Positions 39,142 to 51,302 of a stretch of 64,000 bases of DNA are shown piece after piece; the first letter of the stretch is position 1; each line of letters starts with the position of its first letter. A model generated the notes under the pieces. The model made no database searches. It was not told the origin of the DNA and worked only from the letters and a program-made list of their open reading frames with translations. The translations under genes were made by a program, and so were the position numbers. The stretch comes from Bolinopsis microptera (lineage: Eukaryota > Ctenophora > Tentaculata > Lobata > Bolinopsidae), in NCBI RefSeq assembly GCF_026151205.1, contig NC_087079.1, positions 9,848,635 through 9,912,634 of the forward strand, in the 5' to 3' direction.

Positions 39142-39709
39142 CAGATAGATCTCGACACAACGAGGTTTCAGAGGATTTTTAAGATTTTAGAGTCCCATTA
39201 GGAATCCTATATATTATGGCTGAACAACTTTTCCCCGTGTCTTAAGGCCACCTTTTGCCATTTTACCACCTTTCTTGTTTGTCAAATATCTTCAGTTGTG
39301 AACATAGTTATTATGCATAATATGCACATTCTACGTCATCATGTTTGGTTTGGATAACATATACTAGTTTTGTTTTCTAACTGCAAAATATTGAATATTG
39401 ATCGATACCAAATATTTTAGCTATTCCGACCAGAGCGCTGGAAATCTTAATCCTCAAAATCTCTGGTTAGTACATAAACATTTCAATGATCCGATTGCGC
39501 TTTAACAGATCACGGCTTTAAGTGAATAAAATGATGATCATAACCCAATGTCTTTTCACTTATTTACTAAAAATAGTTGATGAACAAGAAAGGTGGTAAA
39601 AAGTGTCTACAAAACACGTGGAAAATTTAGGAAAAGTTGGTCAGTCATGTCAAAAATCCTTTGAAAGCTCGTTGTATCGGTAAATTGTTTTTTCAAACGG
39701 ATCTTTCTG
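39142..39709. mobile_element. 568-bp inverted-repeat element of the CAGA-AGATC family
   Basis: The left arm (39142 to about 39285) and the complement of the right arm (about 39580-39709) align through AGATC, ACAACGAG, TCAAAGGATTTTT, AACTTTTCC and TTACCACCTTTCTTG. Their sequence matches the arms of 33919-34107. The 300-bp centre is unrelated and non-coding. It lies 320 bp downstream of the GIY-YIG ORF, but no link is evident. Confidence 0.6.
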
Positions 39710-39787
39710 CACTATAATTAAAGAATTCATAATAGACAGATGCAGATGTCAGTGCAGTTGATCATAAGATACACTTGAGTCTAAAGT

Positions 39788-39827
39788 ACGTACCCAAGTA
39801 CGTATTTGGATACGTACTTGGGTACGT
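39788..39827. repeat. Perfect 18-bp hairpin next to the GTAC satellite
   Basis: ACGTACCCAAGTACGTAT (39788-39805) pairs perfectly with 39810-39827, loop TTGG. It lies about 60 bp from the 12-bp satellite rich in the same GTAC motif. Confidence 0.8.
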
Positions 39828-39888
39828 ATCAAAAAATGATCATAAATTCATCACTAAACGGTTCATGTTCCGAATCGGAATCATTCCT

Positions 39889-40322
39889 TAATACATACTA
39901 CATAGTACATACTACATAGTACATACTACATAGTACACTACATAGTACTGAGTACACTACATAGTACACTACATAGTACACTACATAGTACTAAGTACAC
40001 TACATAGTACACTACATAGTACACTACATAATACACTAGATAGTACACTAGATAGTACACCACATAGTACACTAAATAGTACACTACATAATACACTAGA
40101 TAGTACACTACATAGTACACTACATAGTACACTAGATAGTGCACTACATAGTACACTACATAGTACACTAGATAGTACACTACATAGTACACTACATAGT
40201 ACACTACATAGTACACTACATAGTACACTACATAGTACTAAGTACACTACATAGTACACTATATAGTACACTAGATAGTACACTATATAATACACTACAT
40301 AGTACATACTACATAGTACATA
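39889..40322. repeat. 12-bp satellite (TAGTACACTACA)n
   Basis: About 35 units with TACATAG/TAGATAG variants and a few CTAAG interruptions. All frames stay open because the unit is a multiple of three, giving spurious YYVVYY proteins. Confidence 0.95.
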
Positions 40323-40736
40323 CTGCAGAACCTAGTCCTCAATAAACAGTACGTACTCTCAAGGTACTATACTGAGGTGCGCACTCATTACTCCAGTATG
40401 TGCCACTAATTTGTGGTTTGAGGTATAATAACTTCAATGGTATCCTTCTAAAGTTCAGCTTTAAGTTCTAATCTCTCACTCCTAATGGTACACTGGTATC
40501 TTTCCTACCCCACATTAAAAACAATTAATCCCACGCGATCGCTATATTTTAAACTTTAAATCACGCTCATGATGATTGATGTAGAACCACGACAAAAGCT
40601 GATGACGCTAAATGCTTTACACCGTCATGTACATGCCGGTTTCATACAATTCTTCTCGGAAACTGGATATCTTGTATTTGTGGTGTCTAATTAATTGCAT
40701 TCTATATCATAATGCGCTTGTACGCGATTAAGAACA

Positions 40737-40774
40737 CTTGGAGTGTGAAATTAATAATGTTATCACACTCCAAG
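40737..40774. repeat. 12-bp hairpin
   Basis: CTTGGAGTGTGA (40737-40748) pairs with TCACACTCCAAG (40763-40774) across a 14-nt AT-rich loop. Confidence 0.6.
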
Positions 40775-41442
40775 CAGTGATGTAACTGCTTAATCTTCAA
40801 TTTTTTTAAATAGTTCGTTTGAAAATATCGTTCATAGATTTGATCGATATTCAATCTTCATAAAATTCTAGTTCTAATGCCTGTTACAAGATACTACAGT
40901 ATAACAATGACAATTATGAGGTACTAAAGTACCTCTTTGATGACCTCAATTAGTCAGAACAACAATAAAGAATAAAGTAGTAAAAATACATAGTATAACA
41001 GAAGACAGTATCAAAACTGAGATACATAACGTAAAACAAACTTAAATAATACATTGAAAGGAAATTAGCCTTCATCAAAGTCTAAATGGAACGAGTCTGT
41101 CACAAAGTGAGATTGTGCGTGAGACTTTCACAATTTTAACTTCATGTTTGTTGAGGACAATTTTCTAATATTGCATTTGTCCAAACCGACTGATATCTTG
41201 GACTGTATTCAAAACTGTCAAGACATAAGTTTATCAGGATTCGGCTAGACACCAAACCAATTATTGTGTGATCGGAACGTGGGACTACGGAGCCATGGTT
41301 CTAAGCTGAGGTTTGAGTATAGACTCGACTTAAATGTTAACGCCTTAGTAAGGAAAGTCGAGTTAGAAAGGACGGAGTCTGGACCCCAAAATCTTCACCA
41401 TGTAGTTTGGTTTTCTAAATTTGCCTGATGTTTAATGTTTAC

Positions 41443-41477
41443 CTCCTTCTCTCTTTTGCTATCCCCTTAATCATCAT
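41443..41477 (-). CDS. Weak candidate first exon J
   Basis: Tandem ATGs (the second with A at -3) open 11 codons (MMIKGIAKERR) ending AG|GTAAAC in phase 2, compatible with the acceptor at 15030. The encoded stretch is strongly basic. It is short, and the donor is not consensus beyond +4, so chance occurrence is quite possible. Confidence 0.17.
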
Positions 41478-41800
41478 GAAGCCGCAACCCCTTTTCTTAA
41501 TTTTTCTTTTTCTCTAGTTAGCTTAATAATTTACTGCTATTATCATAGCTTAAAACCCATGGTAGCCTGGTCAGTCCAAGCGAAAAAGTGCGAACAGCAA
41601 AGTTAACGGAATGCCAACCACAATGTATCCACTGGATACTTGAGATGATTCTCAAAAAATGAACAGTAACTGCCAGTTTTCCACACGGCACACTTTCCCG
41701 AAATCTACTCAGACTGTTGAAAAATGAAATATGTTATAAATGTAGACAAATAAAAAATGTAAAATCAGCACTAATATCCGGGATTCCGGATTGTACTCAC

Positions 41801-41853
41801 CCTGTCGGACGCATTAGGTTACCGCGCGACATACCGTCATCCGATTCCTCCTT
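41801..41853 (-). CDS. Candidate 53-nt internal exon B of the Kv gene leader
   Basis: Acceptor CTGTTTCAG (41854-41862) and consensus donor GTGAGTAC (41800-41793) bracket 53 nt. They read KEESDDGMSRGNLMRPT plus two bases, so it enters in phase 0 and leaves in phase 2. Phase 0 matches the donor of exon A (48234). Phase 2 matches the channel acceptor at 15030, where it completes Gly. It contains its own ATG (MSRGNLMRPT) and could start translation alone. Clean splice sites on both sides are the main support. Confidence 0.47.
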
Positions 41854-42172
41854 CTGAAACAGGTTTCTAGGTCAATTATCAGAACATTGGGAAATTTTAA
41901 AACCATTTCAAGTATGGTTATATACTAAAACTGAGAAATTATAGTTGTTAAAGCTCTGTACCTTATCAGATTTTATTTGGATGAAAATTTCGTGAACGGA
42001 TATAATTCTGGATGGAAATAATTCTGGGCGCAAGGGAGGATCCTAGAAAGTTTCGAAAGAATGAATGTTTTTATGAACGTAGATCGTAGGACGTAGCTGA
42101 AACTTCGAAGAGACATTGATTCCAATCCATTAAAAGAGCTGAATAGGTCCGATAAGATAGGTAGTTAATTAA

Positions 42173-43573
42173 GGGGACATACACCAAAACCTTTTTTGCC
42201 GGGACCCGGGATTTGACTTCATATTATGAAAGTATAGATTACAACTGTAAGATTTGAGGCATTGAAAAAATTTTTTGAGAGTACGCACATTCGAAAAAAA
42301 AATTATTTTCTTTTTCGAAAGTTTTGGAAATTTTGAGAAGTCTGTCACTGTAATACCGATATTTCAGTCATTTTAAACGTTGTTTGGCTGATTTTTTAAC
42401 TGAACATTATTTACAATCCGTACAAGAAGCCCTTCAAAGGATTTTATAATTAAAGAATAGATGACGAAGTTACAGACCAAACAAGGTCGAGAGAAGCAGA
42501 ATTGAAATTTTTGTAAAAATCAAAGTTGTATATTTTACCATTCACCCAGGTCATAAGATATCGCTTCACAAATTCTTGTGAGTGTAGCTGATGATCATAT
42601 CCAACATTTTGGAACAGGATTTCTCTCAATTTTGAGTTTTAAGGTATGAAATGTGGCCTCAAACGACTTAGTAAAATTCATCGTAAAAAAGGGCCAAACA
42701 TGGCAGATTTAAGGCTTAAAATGCCTATAACTCAAAAAGCATCAATTTTTTGAAATAATTTATACAGAATCGTAATCAGCTTGAGAAGACGAATCTTTTA
42801 GTACCAAATAGGTTATTTTAGAAGACAAATTGTCTTAAATAATTTTCTAGCTTGAACACAAGGGTCCCCCCTTGTATAAATTTTTTACAAATTGTACACA
42901 TTTTTTTACAAATTTTGTGTCTTAAACTATTATAAATTTGGTACTAAAAGATTCGTCTTCTCAAGCTGATTACGATTCTGTATAAATTATTTCAAAAAAA
43001 TTGATGCTTTTTGAGTTATAGGCATTTTAAGCCTTAAATCTGCCATGTTTGGCCCTTTTTTACGATGAATTTTACTAAGTCGTTTGAGGCCACATTTCAT
43101 ACCTTAAAACTCAAAATTGAGAGAAATCCTGTTCCAAAATGTTGAATATGATCATCAGCTACACTCACAAGAATTTGTGAAGCGATATCTTATGACCTGG
43201 GTGAATGGTAAAATATACAACTTGATTTTTACAAAAATTTCAATTCTGCTCCTATCGACCTTGTTTGGTCTGTAACTTCGTCATCTATTCTTTAATTATA
43301 AAATCCTTTGAAGGGCTTCTTGTACGGATTGTAAATAATGTTCAGTTAAAAAATCAGCCAAACAACGTTTAAAATGACTGAAATATCGGTATTACAGTGA
43401 CAGACTTCTCAAAATTTCCAAAACTTTCGAAAAAGAAAATAATTTTTTTTTCGAATGTGCGTACTCTCAAAAAAAAATTTTCAATGCCTCAAATCTTACA
43501 GTTGTAATCTTTACTTTCATAATATGAAGTCAAATCCCGGGTCCCGGCAAAAAAGGTTTTGGTGTATGTCCCC
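42173..43573. mobile_element. 1401-bp palindromic element inserted at TTAA, GGGGACATAC ends
   Basis: Inverted repeats of about 630 bp (42173 to about 42800 and about 42945-43573) flank a 140-bp diverged centre with direct copies of a TTTTTTACAAATT motif. The termini are GGGGACATACACC and its complement, and TTAA is present on both sides (42169-42172, 43574-43577). It shares size, architecture, G-rich ends and target site with the element at 20163 but not obvious sequence identity. Non-autonomous. Confidence 0.8.
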
Positions 43574-43967
43574 TTAAAGCTGTCTTGGTTTGTTAATTTT
43601 TCATGATCGATCTTTGGTTATGTCGACTTAAACAACAACCATTCAATTTGCCTCATAATTATTTAATTGGACAATTCAGGATATTAATCTATTTCTTAAA
43701 CAGAATCTGCATGAAAATGAAGTACTGGAAGATCATGTTTCCCGGATTAGCATTTAGCAGAGCATTTGTCTTATGACTTTCTGCACCTACTGTTCTTACT
43801 GAGGGAGATCACAAAAACATATGACAAACGATGTGCAAAGCTTGTTGAGATTTACCATAACAATTTAACAAAACCATATGCACCGTTTTTTGGGAGTAGT
43901 CGATATTATGTATATTAAACTTTTTGCTGGTATTTTGTGTTAGGAGAATGGAGATCTGCTTATGCTT

Positions 43968-44038
43968 GGGTTAAGGGATGGTTGTTATGGGTTAAGGGAT
44001 GGTTGCTATGGGTAAAGGGGTGGTTGCTTAATGTCTAG
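43968..44038. repeat. Three 22-bp units GGGTTAAGGGATGGTTG
   Basis: Short G-rich tandem repeat; no coding sequence. Confidence 0.75.
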
Positions 44039-45307
44039 TCAAGTTTACCTGGACCAATAACCTCAAACTCATAGCTAAGTAAAACGTCCATTTTTTAGCG
44101 AATTCTTCAATAAGATAGCCTTCGATAAAGGCGCGAGGGCTGCCACATTTTTCATGCACGGATGGTTTTAACAATTCGACCAATGGCAATGGTTTTTGAG
44201 TTTAAGTTGACAAAACGTGAAATCCCAAAGGCTCGTAAGCTCGAAGTACAAGCATAATACTTCTGGAGCCGCCCTAAAAAATAGGGTTTTAAACATTGGT
44301 TTCGTTGACAACCGAGGTAGTGAATAAGCTAGAAAATTGAGAGGGCAGAGAGTGTCTGTTCAGAAAGTCAAGTTAATATGAATCAGAAAATAATGGTTAT
44401 ATCTGTCTGTTATTTATCTTTCAGTTCATTTTATAAGTTGAATTTATGATCATACGGCCATGCTCGATTTTGGTTGATGATAATTTATGATAAACATAGA
44501 AAATCCGGTGAATGTATAGCAAATTGTATGCATCATGTACTTATGTACTTATGTAGATTATGGTATTCACTTGGTCCAGCCTCTAAATATTCACCTTAAA
44601 GACCTAAACGACCAATCTAGAGATTGTGATCATTATAAGTAGCAATATGAAATACAAAATATCGCTCACACTCTCCTTTATCAAATTTAACTGTGAAGCA
44701 AGCGAGATTCAAGCAAAGGTACACTAAATATAACGATTATAAGGTGGAAATAGTGCTAAATATCCACACCCATCACAATTGTACAAAATCTTGAATTTGA
44801 AATAATTACACTCGCAGGCTCCCTACTCGCGTAAAGTTTGCTTGGGGATCATTACCCCTAACCGTTGCACGTGCACTGGCTGGCTGCCAATAGCAACCCC
44901 TCTCTCAACTACACGTGACAGGCAACCACCAGTCTAAACAAGCACACGTGGCACGTGACTGCAGGACTGATGAATGGTATTGTTCTCTAAGACCTATTAG
45001 ACACATGTAACGGTGCGGGATCCCAGCCATTAGAGGCACACCAGGGTTAATCCACCCATGAGTGGTCGGTGAACAGTTGAACACAAAACACCACTCCCAC
45101 CTGTTGTCAACCCGCATGCCATTTCCTGGAGGGATATCAACGAGGGTGGTACTGAAGATACTAAACCGGCTGTGCGGGATACTAATTTAGTGGAAGTAGT
45201 AGGTTAGCAGAGGGATCGTCTCTCTGATCCAGCTTTCTTCCGGCCTAGGTACGATCATTAAAGATCAAACATGCATTATACAGAAGGTAGAGTAGTAGCT
45301 TGCTGTT

Positions 45308-45490
<183 letters not shown>

Positions 45491-47581
45491 CACCACAACC
45501 CTTTATCCACATGTGAGTGAGCTCAGTAGAACAGGGTGAGAGGGTATAGGAAGATCTCTTTGAGGAAGGAATAATATGCGACCAAAAGTGTAAAACCGAA
45601 TATCTTCATAGATTATAGCAGACTTTTTGTCAGTATTTGTAACAAAGACTGCAGAAAATTTTCTATTTCGGATTCTATAAAAAGAAGCCATTTAATTAAT
45701 TTATTAGCTTATTAGGGTTTTAAGATGGGGCAAAATTTGTACGATCAAGGAAATTATAAAAAAGGGCTCAAACCTTTGAAAATGATTCATGTTCTTCAAT
45801 CCTACAAACTGGAGGCATCCTGCAATTACGACCCGCGTATTCAGTACAAAATTTCAAACTATGTAGAAGACTATACGCAAGTTCACAACATCAGAATTAA
45901 CACATATAAAAATGGAACAGTAAGAATATTGACTGGTTAACATTACCATTAAACAGGTACAAGGAAGCTCTGGCAAAAAGGTCCAGATATAAATGACAAT
46001 GACACGTGCAATTAGCAGTTAGCACAATCCGGTATTACTACCAAGACGATAACGCGTAATAACCGTTAGTTCAGATGAGTATGTGCCTCTGGATCCACTT
46101 AAATCTTAACACAGTATTTCCGTGCGAGTTATTATATACATGTGTAATGTGTATGGTGTATCCAACAGGGAAAATGCAACTTCAATAGCTTTCATGTACC
46201 TATGCTGAAACTTGCATTCCTGGCGCGTCACAGCTGTCTGTGTATCATTGATTAGCGTGGTGATCTAAGAGATACGTTTGTAAAATTTGATTAAGTAAAA
46301 CAAACAGCTATCTGTTCAAAATCAAACCGCAGACTGGCGCTGGCTGGCAGAAAAACGAGAGAAAAACATCAATAATTGAGTCAATCAACATACATCAATA
46401 TACAGACTCTTGGCTACAAAGATTTTCCACCTGCGTCTCAGTGTTGACAAGCCGCAGTACTTGTTCGTTAACAAAGTCAAGTGAAATATATAGAGGGTGA
46501 AAACAAGCATGGTCATTAAGGGCCACAAATTCTGACAGCTACTGTTACGCATCTACTGTTAGACATCTAGGCCCTTGGTTGGTTTATCTGATGGACTGTT
46601 TTTACTAAGAAACAAGCCTGAACCTCTAGCTGCAACACAGTCAAAGTTGAAATATGTAATTGTTGAAAATACCGGAGCTAATAACTTACTTGCAGTAGTT
46701 GTCGTCAATTGGCTAGGTGCCAATCACCAAAACATTAACGTTAACGTCCCTAATGGGATTCAGGACAGTTTCTTATTGGCGATAATTTTCATTGGATATC
46801 ATCTTTCATCGCTCTTAAATCGAACTATTCGGGAATAACACATTATAAAAGTATTCTTATTGCACAACCCTCCAAACCTGCAAAACTCAAAAGTGGCATC
46901 TTAATTCTTAAAATCTTAACGACATCGATAGAAATTTAGATTTGATTATGACTGTAATTACTTATTAATCATTGATGATTTGATTTCTGCAAAATGCTTA
47001 ACTACTATCACGATGAACGTTAACTTGCGGTACAAATTTAACTCATGGAACGTTGAGTTGGGACACGTCAGTTTGACTTGTTACTTACAAATTTGGGCAG
47101 TATTATCTAAATTTAAAAAGTTAAAAACTAATTATTTTAAAACAATTCAACTTTAGTGGCCGAGGATAATTTGTCCAAATTGCAAGGTATATGATAAAGT
47201 GGCATCTAATTATCAGGTCATCAAAAGATAAGGAGGCAAATGAGTTGTTATATCTTTATATCCAAGATTTTAACTAAAATGTACGGTAAAACGTAGACCT
47301 GAACATGTTTTATTAAAGATGTCAAACGAATGTACTGAAATACTCGCCAAAATAGAAAATGTTTTAAACTGTCCAGTGCGATGTGTTTTCACTTTTCTTA
47401 AAATCCTGACAGAATATCCGGAGACTAAAGTGCGAGGCTCAAGTGCGAGACTCAAGTGCGAGGCACTTATATTAACATAAACGAGGTGCTGTGTCTTTCC
47501 GGCTTGCTTGTAAAAATTGAGAGTCTACACAACAACTAGACTTGTTTTGAGTTAAACGATCATTCCCAAATACATCCTGAC

Positions 47582-47730
47582 CAGGAACAAAAGGATTTCG
47601 CGGCATGTACGAAATCGCGAAATTTCCCATTCTCCGCGACAAATTTTATGTATAGTTTAATGTATAGCATGTTAAATTTCGCGGTACCGCGATTTTTGGC
47701 CAAAATAATCGCGAAATCCTTTTGTCCCTG
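47582..47730. mobile_element. 149-bp hAT-type MITE with 8-bp target duplication
   Basis: Terminal inverted repeats CAGGAACAAAAGGATTTCGC (left) and CAGGGACAAAAGGATTTCGC (right, complement) are flanked by the exact 8-bp direct repeat ATCCTGAC at 47574-47581 and 47731-47738. A CAGGG terminus plus 8-bp duplication is the hAT superfamily signature. It is rich in CGCGA motifs and too short to encode anything. Confidence 0.85.
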
Positions 47731-48233
47731 ATCCTGACTATTTATCAAAACTCTCATCCTTGGAAGATGTCTCGCCCCAGAACCCAGAAAACGTTTTTCC
47801 TACGACCTATGCTGATATGAATTTTAGTCATTGAAAAAAATATGGAAGTAATTCAATTAAGTGTTCAACCTTCTTACGCAAAAGTTCGCTTGCACCATTT
47901 TTGATCGTATTAATATTATCTATATGAAACAAAACTAGAGAACTCTGATCAGACAAAATAAAAGTAAACGTGACAATTTTATTAGTCACTCTCATTTTAA
48001 CAAGATAGTGAAAGTGCAATGGATATGTGACAGGCTTCGTTTTAAAGTCTTAAAGTTAATGTTTTGCCACTTACAAGCCTTCGCTGTCACAGATAGCGGC
48101 AGTTCAATAAATTTGTCATTTAAGTCTTACGTACATTGGGCCCCCTACATTATATTTATATAATGAATGAGTCATCAACTTTATAATGGGTAATTATTAC
48201 AAATAAAATAAATGAAATAGCTAAAAATCATAC

Positions 48234-48428
48234 CACGCTGGACCTCCTCCGGTCGAACTCAAAGGTGGGCACATCAAACTCAATAAACCGAGGACACTGA
48301 CTAGTCCTCCTCTGGTTGGCGTTCCTGTTAGTGCTCATGCTTTGCATGGAGACTGTAGAGCACCGCCTGGAGCCCGGGGGTACCTCAGCAAGGTTGAATA
48401 CCGTACTCAACCTAGCAGTTGCCATCAT
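48234..48428 (-). CDS. Candidate alternative first coding exon A of the Kv gene (long leader)
   Basis: Tandem ATGs (the second, at 48425, with A at -3 and G at +4) open 65 codons up to donor GTG|GTATGA in phase 0. The peptide is rich in Arg/Ser/Thr and carries basophilic phosphorylation-type motifs (SRRCST, RRTS, RRRSS). Codon composition is far GC-richer than the flanks. Joined to exon B (41853) and the channel core it would give about 556 residues. The gene assignment rests on strand and phase only; it could be an exon of an unrelated gene. Confidence 0.48.
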
Positions 48429-49986
48429 GTACCTTCAAAGAGAGGGGGTTAGTGGGATGCAATAATCGAAAGGATGGAGAGCAAATATCATCTTTATATT
48501 CCTTATAATATGCGATTTGTAATGTCTGTACCCGCACAGAGTGTTTTTTGATTGAATTGACTCTTGTCGAGATTTGGTAAAACCCATGTAGTCGCTGATC
48601 CAATGTAAACATGGAGGGCCCAATTTAATCTGAAATAACGCTATAAAAGTTAAAACATAGCGCATGTATTTCAATGTGGCATGGCAAAACTTTAGGACAG
48701 TTTAAGAATCTAGAAATTAAACCCTAAGAACATATTGAAACAAAATGTGAACTATAGCATAGATCTTAACTAATAACCGATATAATTGTATATTTTGATA
48801 AATTGTATATCATGCTAACACTTAGAAAATAATAAGAATAACACTAAATTACAGATAAAAAATGTCGTTTTAAATGCATACACCAAATAGTTGATGAAAA
48901 TATAGGATCGTTTATTTTGTATCCGTATATCAAATAGTTAATGAAACTTGGATCGTTTATTTTATAGACATGAGTAACATGGTAGGTGGCAGTCACTGGC
49001 ACGCACCACACCTCCCGACAGACACAGATCATTTGGAAAAAGACATTTTGAATTCTGGAACTGTAATTAATGAATAAAAATTTTCCATAATAATTGAGCG
49101 GGCTCCCCAAATTGAACTGTTGACTATGTTTTAATGGTATTCATGGGATTTATCCTTGGTTCTTAAAGTTTAAGCAACTATATCATTAGCTCATTAGGAA
49201 ATAAACAGATATAGCAGTACTTCCAAGAATACCAACAATTTGGGGCACTCTTATTCTATTCTAAGATTCAGATAAGTCTGCCTTAGCACAGAGAATATAT
49301 AAAACACAAAATTATCAACCAACCGAATTACATTATATTACGATGAACACCAGGCCTTTACAAGTTGTTAACAAGTAGTTAACAAGTAGTTAAGGGGTTA
49401 AGGGGTGCGATTATAACGCAATTTAAGACACAGATTGTATCAAGTATAAACATAGGGTGTTGGTACAGGCCATAACTATTAGACGTTTAGCTTATAAGGG
49501 TCAAGTGACTTCCTCTAATATAAAGTGGTCGCTATGGGAGCGTAATGGAATTAAAAAGGGGTTTATTCTGTCCATTTTGTTTCAGTGCAGCTACCCGAGG
49601 GTTGCCATCGCGTCTAGTAAACTCATTCGATTTTTACTGTGCCGTGAATGCGACCCTGTTCCTTAAATATAGTTTATGAATCTCCTTTCAATCTTATGAA
49701 TGAAACACCATCTTAGCTTAAATCAAGAACACGTTTCTCACGTACTGAAGTTTATATTTATAACCGTGGCGATTGGAGAACACTACTCGAACTTTTGAGA
49801 TAAAGTAGCTCAAAGAAAAAAAAATATTAAGCAAAAATATTGGTAGTGATCAAATTAGTCCTTAGCCCTCGGGAAAAGGTTTTGGGGCTGAAACCGGCAC
49901 ATCATCAAAAATCAAGCCATGATCTAGCGGCCACAGAAATTTAATATATTTACGATATATACTGTATTATTATATAACTAGTGTAA

Positions 49987-50003
49987 CCCGGCCTTCGGCC
50001 GGG
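49987..50003. repeat. CCCGGCC-TTC-GGCCGGG hairpin
   Basis: Perfect 7-bp GC stem with the same TTC loop as the pair at 57566-57620. Confidence 0.7.
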
Positions 50004-50416
50004 ATTTCACTGCCGCAGTTAAAAAGGGTAGGAGTAATTACCCGCTGAGTCAAAACCCGCATTAGGTGACCCAATAGTATCTTAAACAATAATCTCATAA
50101 TCAGTTCTTTCTTGTGGATAATTAAGTCATTATTAGCCATTAAGCACCACATTCCATGATCGTAAGGTCTGAACACCGACTATTACAACTCATCACTCCC
50201 TTCTTGAACCGCTTTCCATTTTTAACAGACCCCCTCCCCTAATAAGCTTATGGTATAACATTACAGCGAATCTTCCCGGGCTAACCCAATTATGACGCTA
50301 CTTATGCAGCTACATAATATAGTAATGAGAGAGAGCGAGCCCCGTAACTCTTGCCGTTCTGCTCAAGCCATTTTATGTAACATTTGTGGTACAAAACCAT
50401 CAATTAAACCACTTAC

Positions 50417-50457
50417 CACCTGCCGATTTTTTTAAATTTACCATTTGACTTCCTCAT
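50417..50457 (-). CDS. Candidate alternative first coding exon G of the Kv gene (most distal)
   Basis: ATG with A at -3 opens 13 codons (MRKSNGKFKKIGR) ending at consensus donor TG|GTAAGT in phase 2. Splicing to 15030 makes Trp and about 487 residues. The leader has six basic residues and no acidic one. It would put the gene start at least 35 kb upstream of the core. Short, so only moderate support. Confidence 0.32.
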
Positions 50458-51302
50458 AGTTTTGTCGGCGCTATACCGAAAAAACCGGCCACGTAACTCC
50501 TACCGTTTTTTTTATTAAGCCGGTCGGAAATTACACACAGACGAACAGAAAACACACATTCTGGGATTATTAAGTTGATGGTCAGCAGAGAAACGACCGG
50601 AGCACCATCAATTTATTAAGATGATATAAGGCATAGGAGGGTGTATAAGATTCTTAGGAGAGGATAACATGTGAGGAAACCTCAACTACAAGTAAGAAAC
50701 CTCGACTAGTAACCGACTGAAGTGGTCTAGGGATCATTAGCACTTAGCAGCAATATTTTGTCTCCAAAAGTTTTAAGTTGCAGACGCTCGCTTTTATCAC
50801 ATACCATGAACCGCAGAATCAACCACAAAATTCTTTAAACGAAGCTAATCGGAACAAGGACATTGTTCTAGCACTCTAACTCAATAGTTGGAAGTCTCGC
50901 TAAAACGACAAACTGGACTCTGGAGATCTTCCAGATTTGCCAAATAAACAGACAGGATTGAAACTTTTAAACTCTTAAACGCAATAAAACATGCCGAAAG
51001 TTGTCTATTTGATCGTTGTTTGGGAGCATTTAGATTTTAGATGGCTATAAAATGAAGATTTATAGAATCTTAGCATAAATTATCATTTTAGTGGAACTAT
51101 GTAAAAGGGGATCGTTGCTAGCGTTAAAACTGTTTTAACCCTGCCATAGTCAGTTGAAAGTCTGATAGCATATGTTCCGTTTGATTTGACCAAACTAATG
51201 CCTTTCATTGCTTTATAATTTTGGATACGGTTGTTAACTTCTGCATTCCATTAGGAACGGTCTCAATAACTCAATCCAGAGACTTGTTAAATGCGCGCTC
51301 TG

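Noticed and set aside
39938-40307. YYVVYY and VLCSVLCS repeat proteins
   Set aside because: Translation of a 12-bp satellite in all open frames.
40597-40645. Hammerhead ribozyme-like CTGATGA cores (also 42589, 44967, 30170)
   Set aside because: None has the GAAA and NUH boxes and three stems in the right order.
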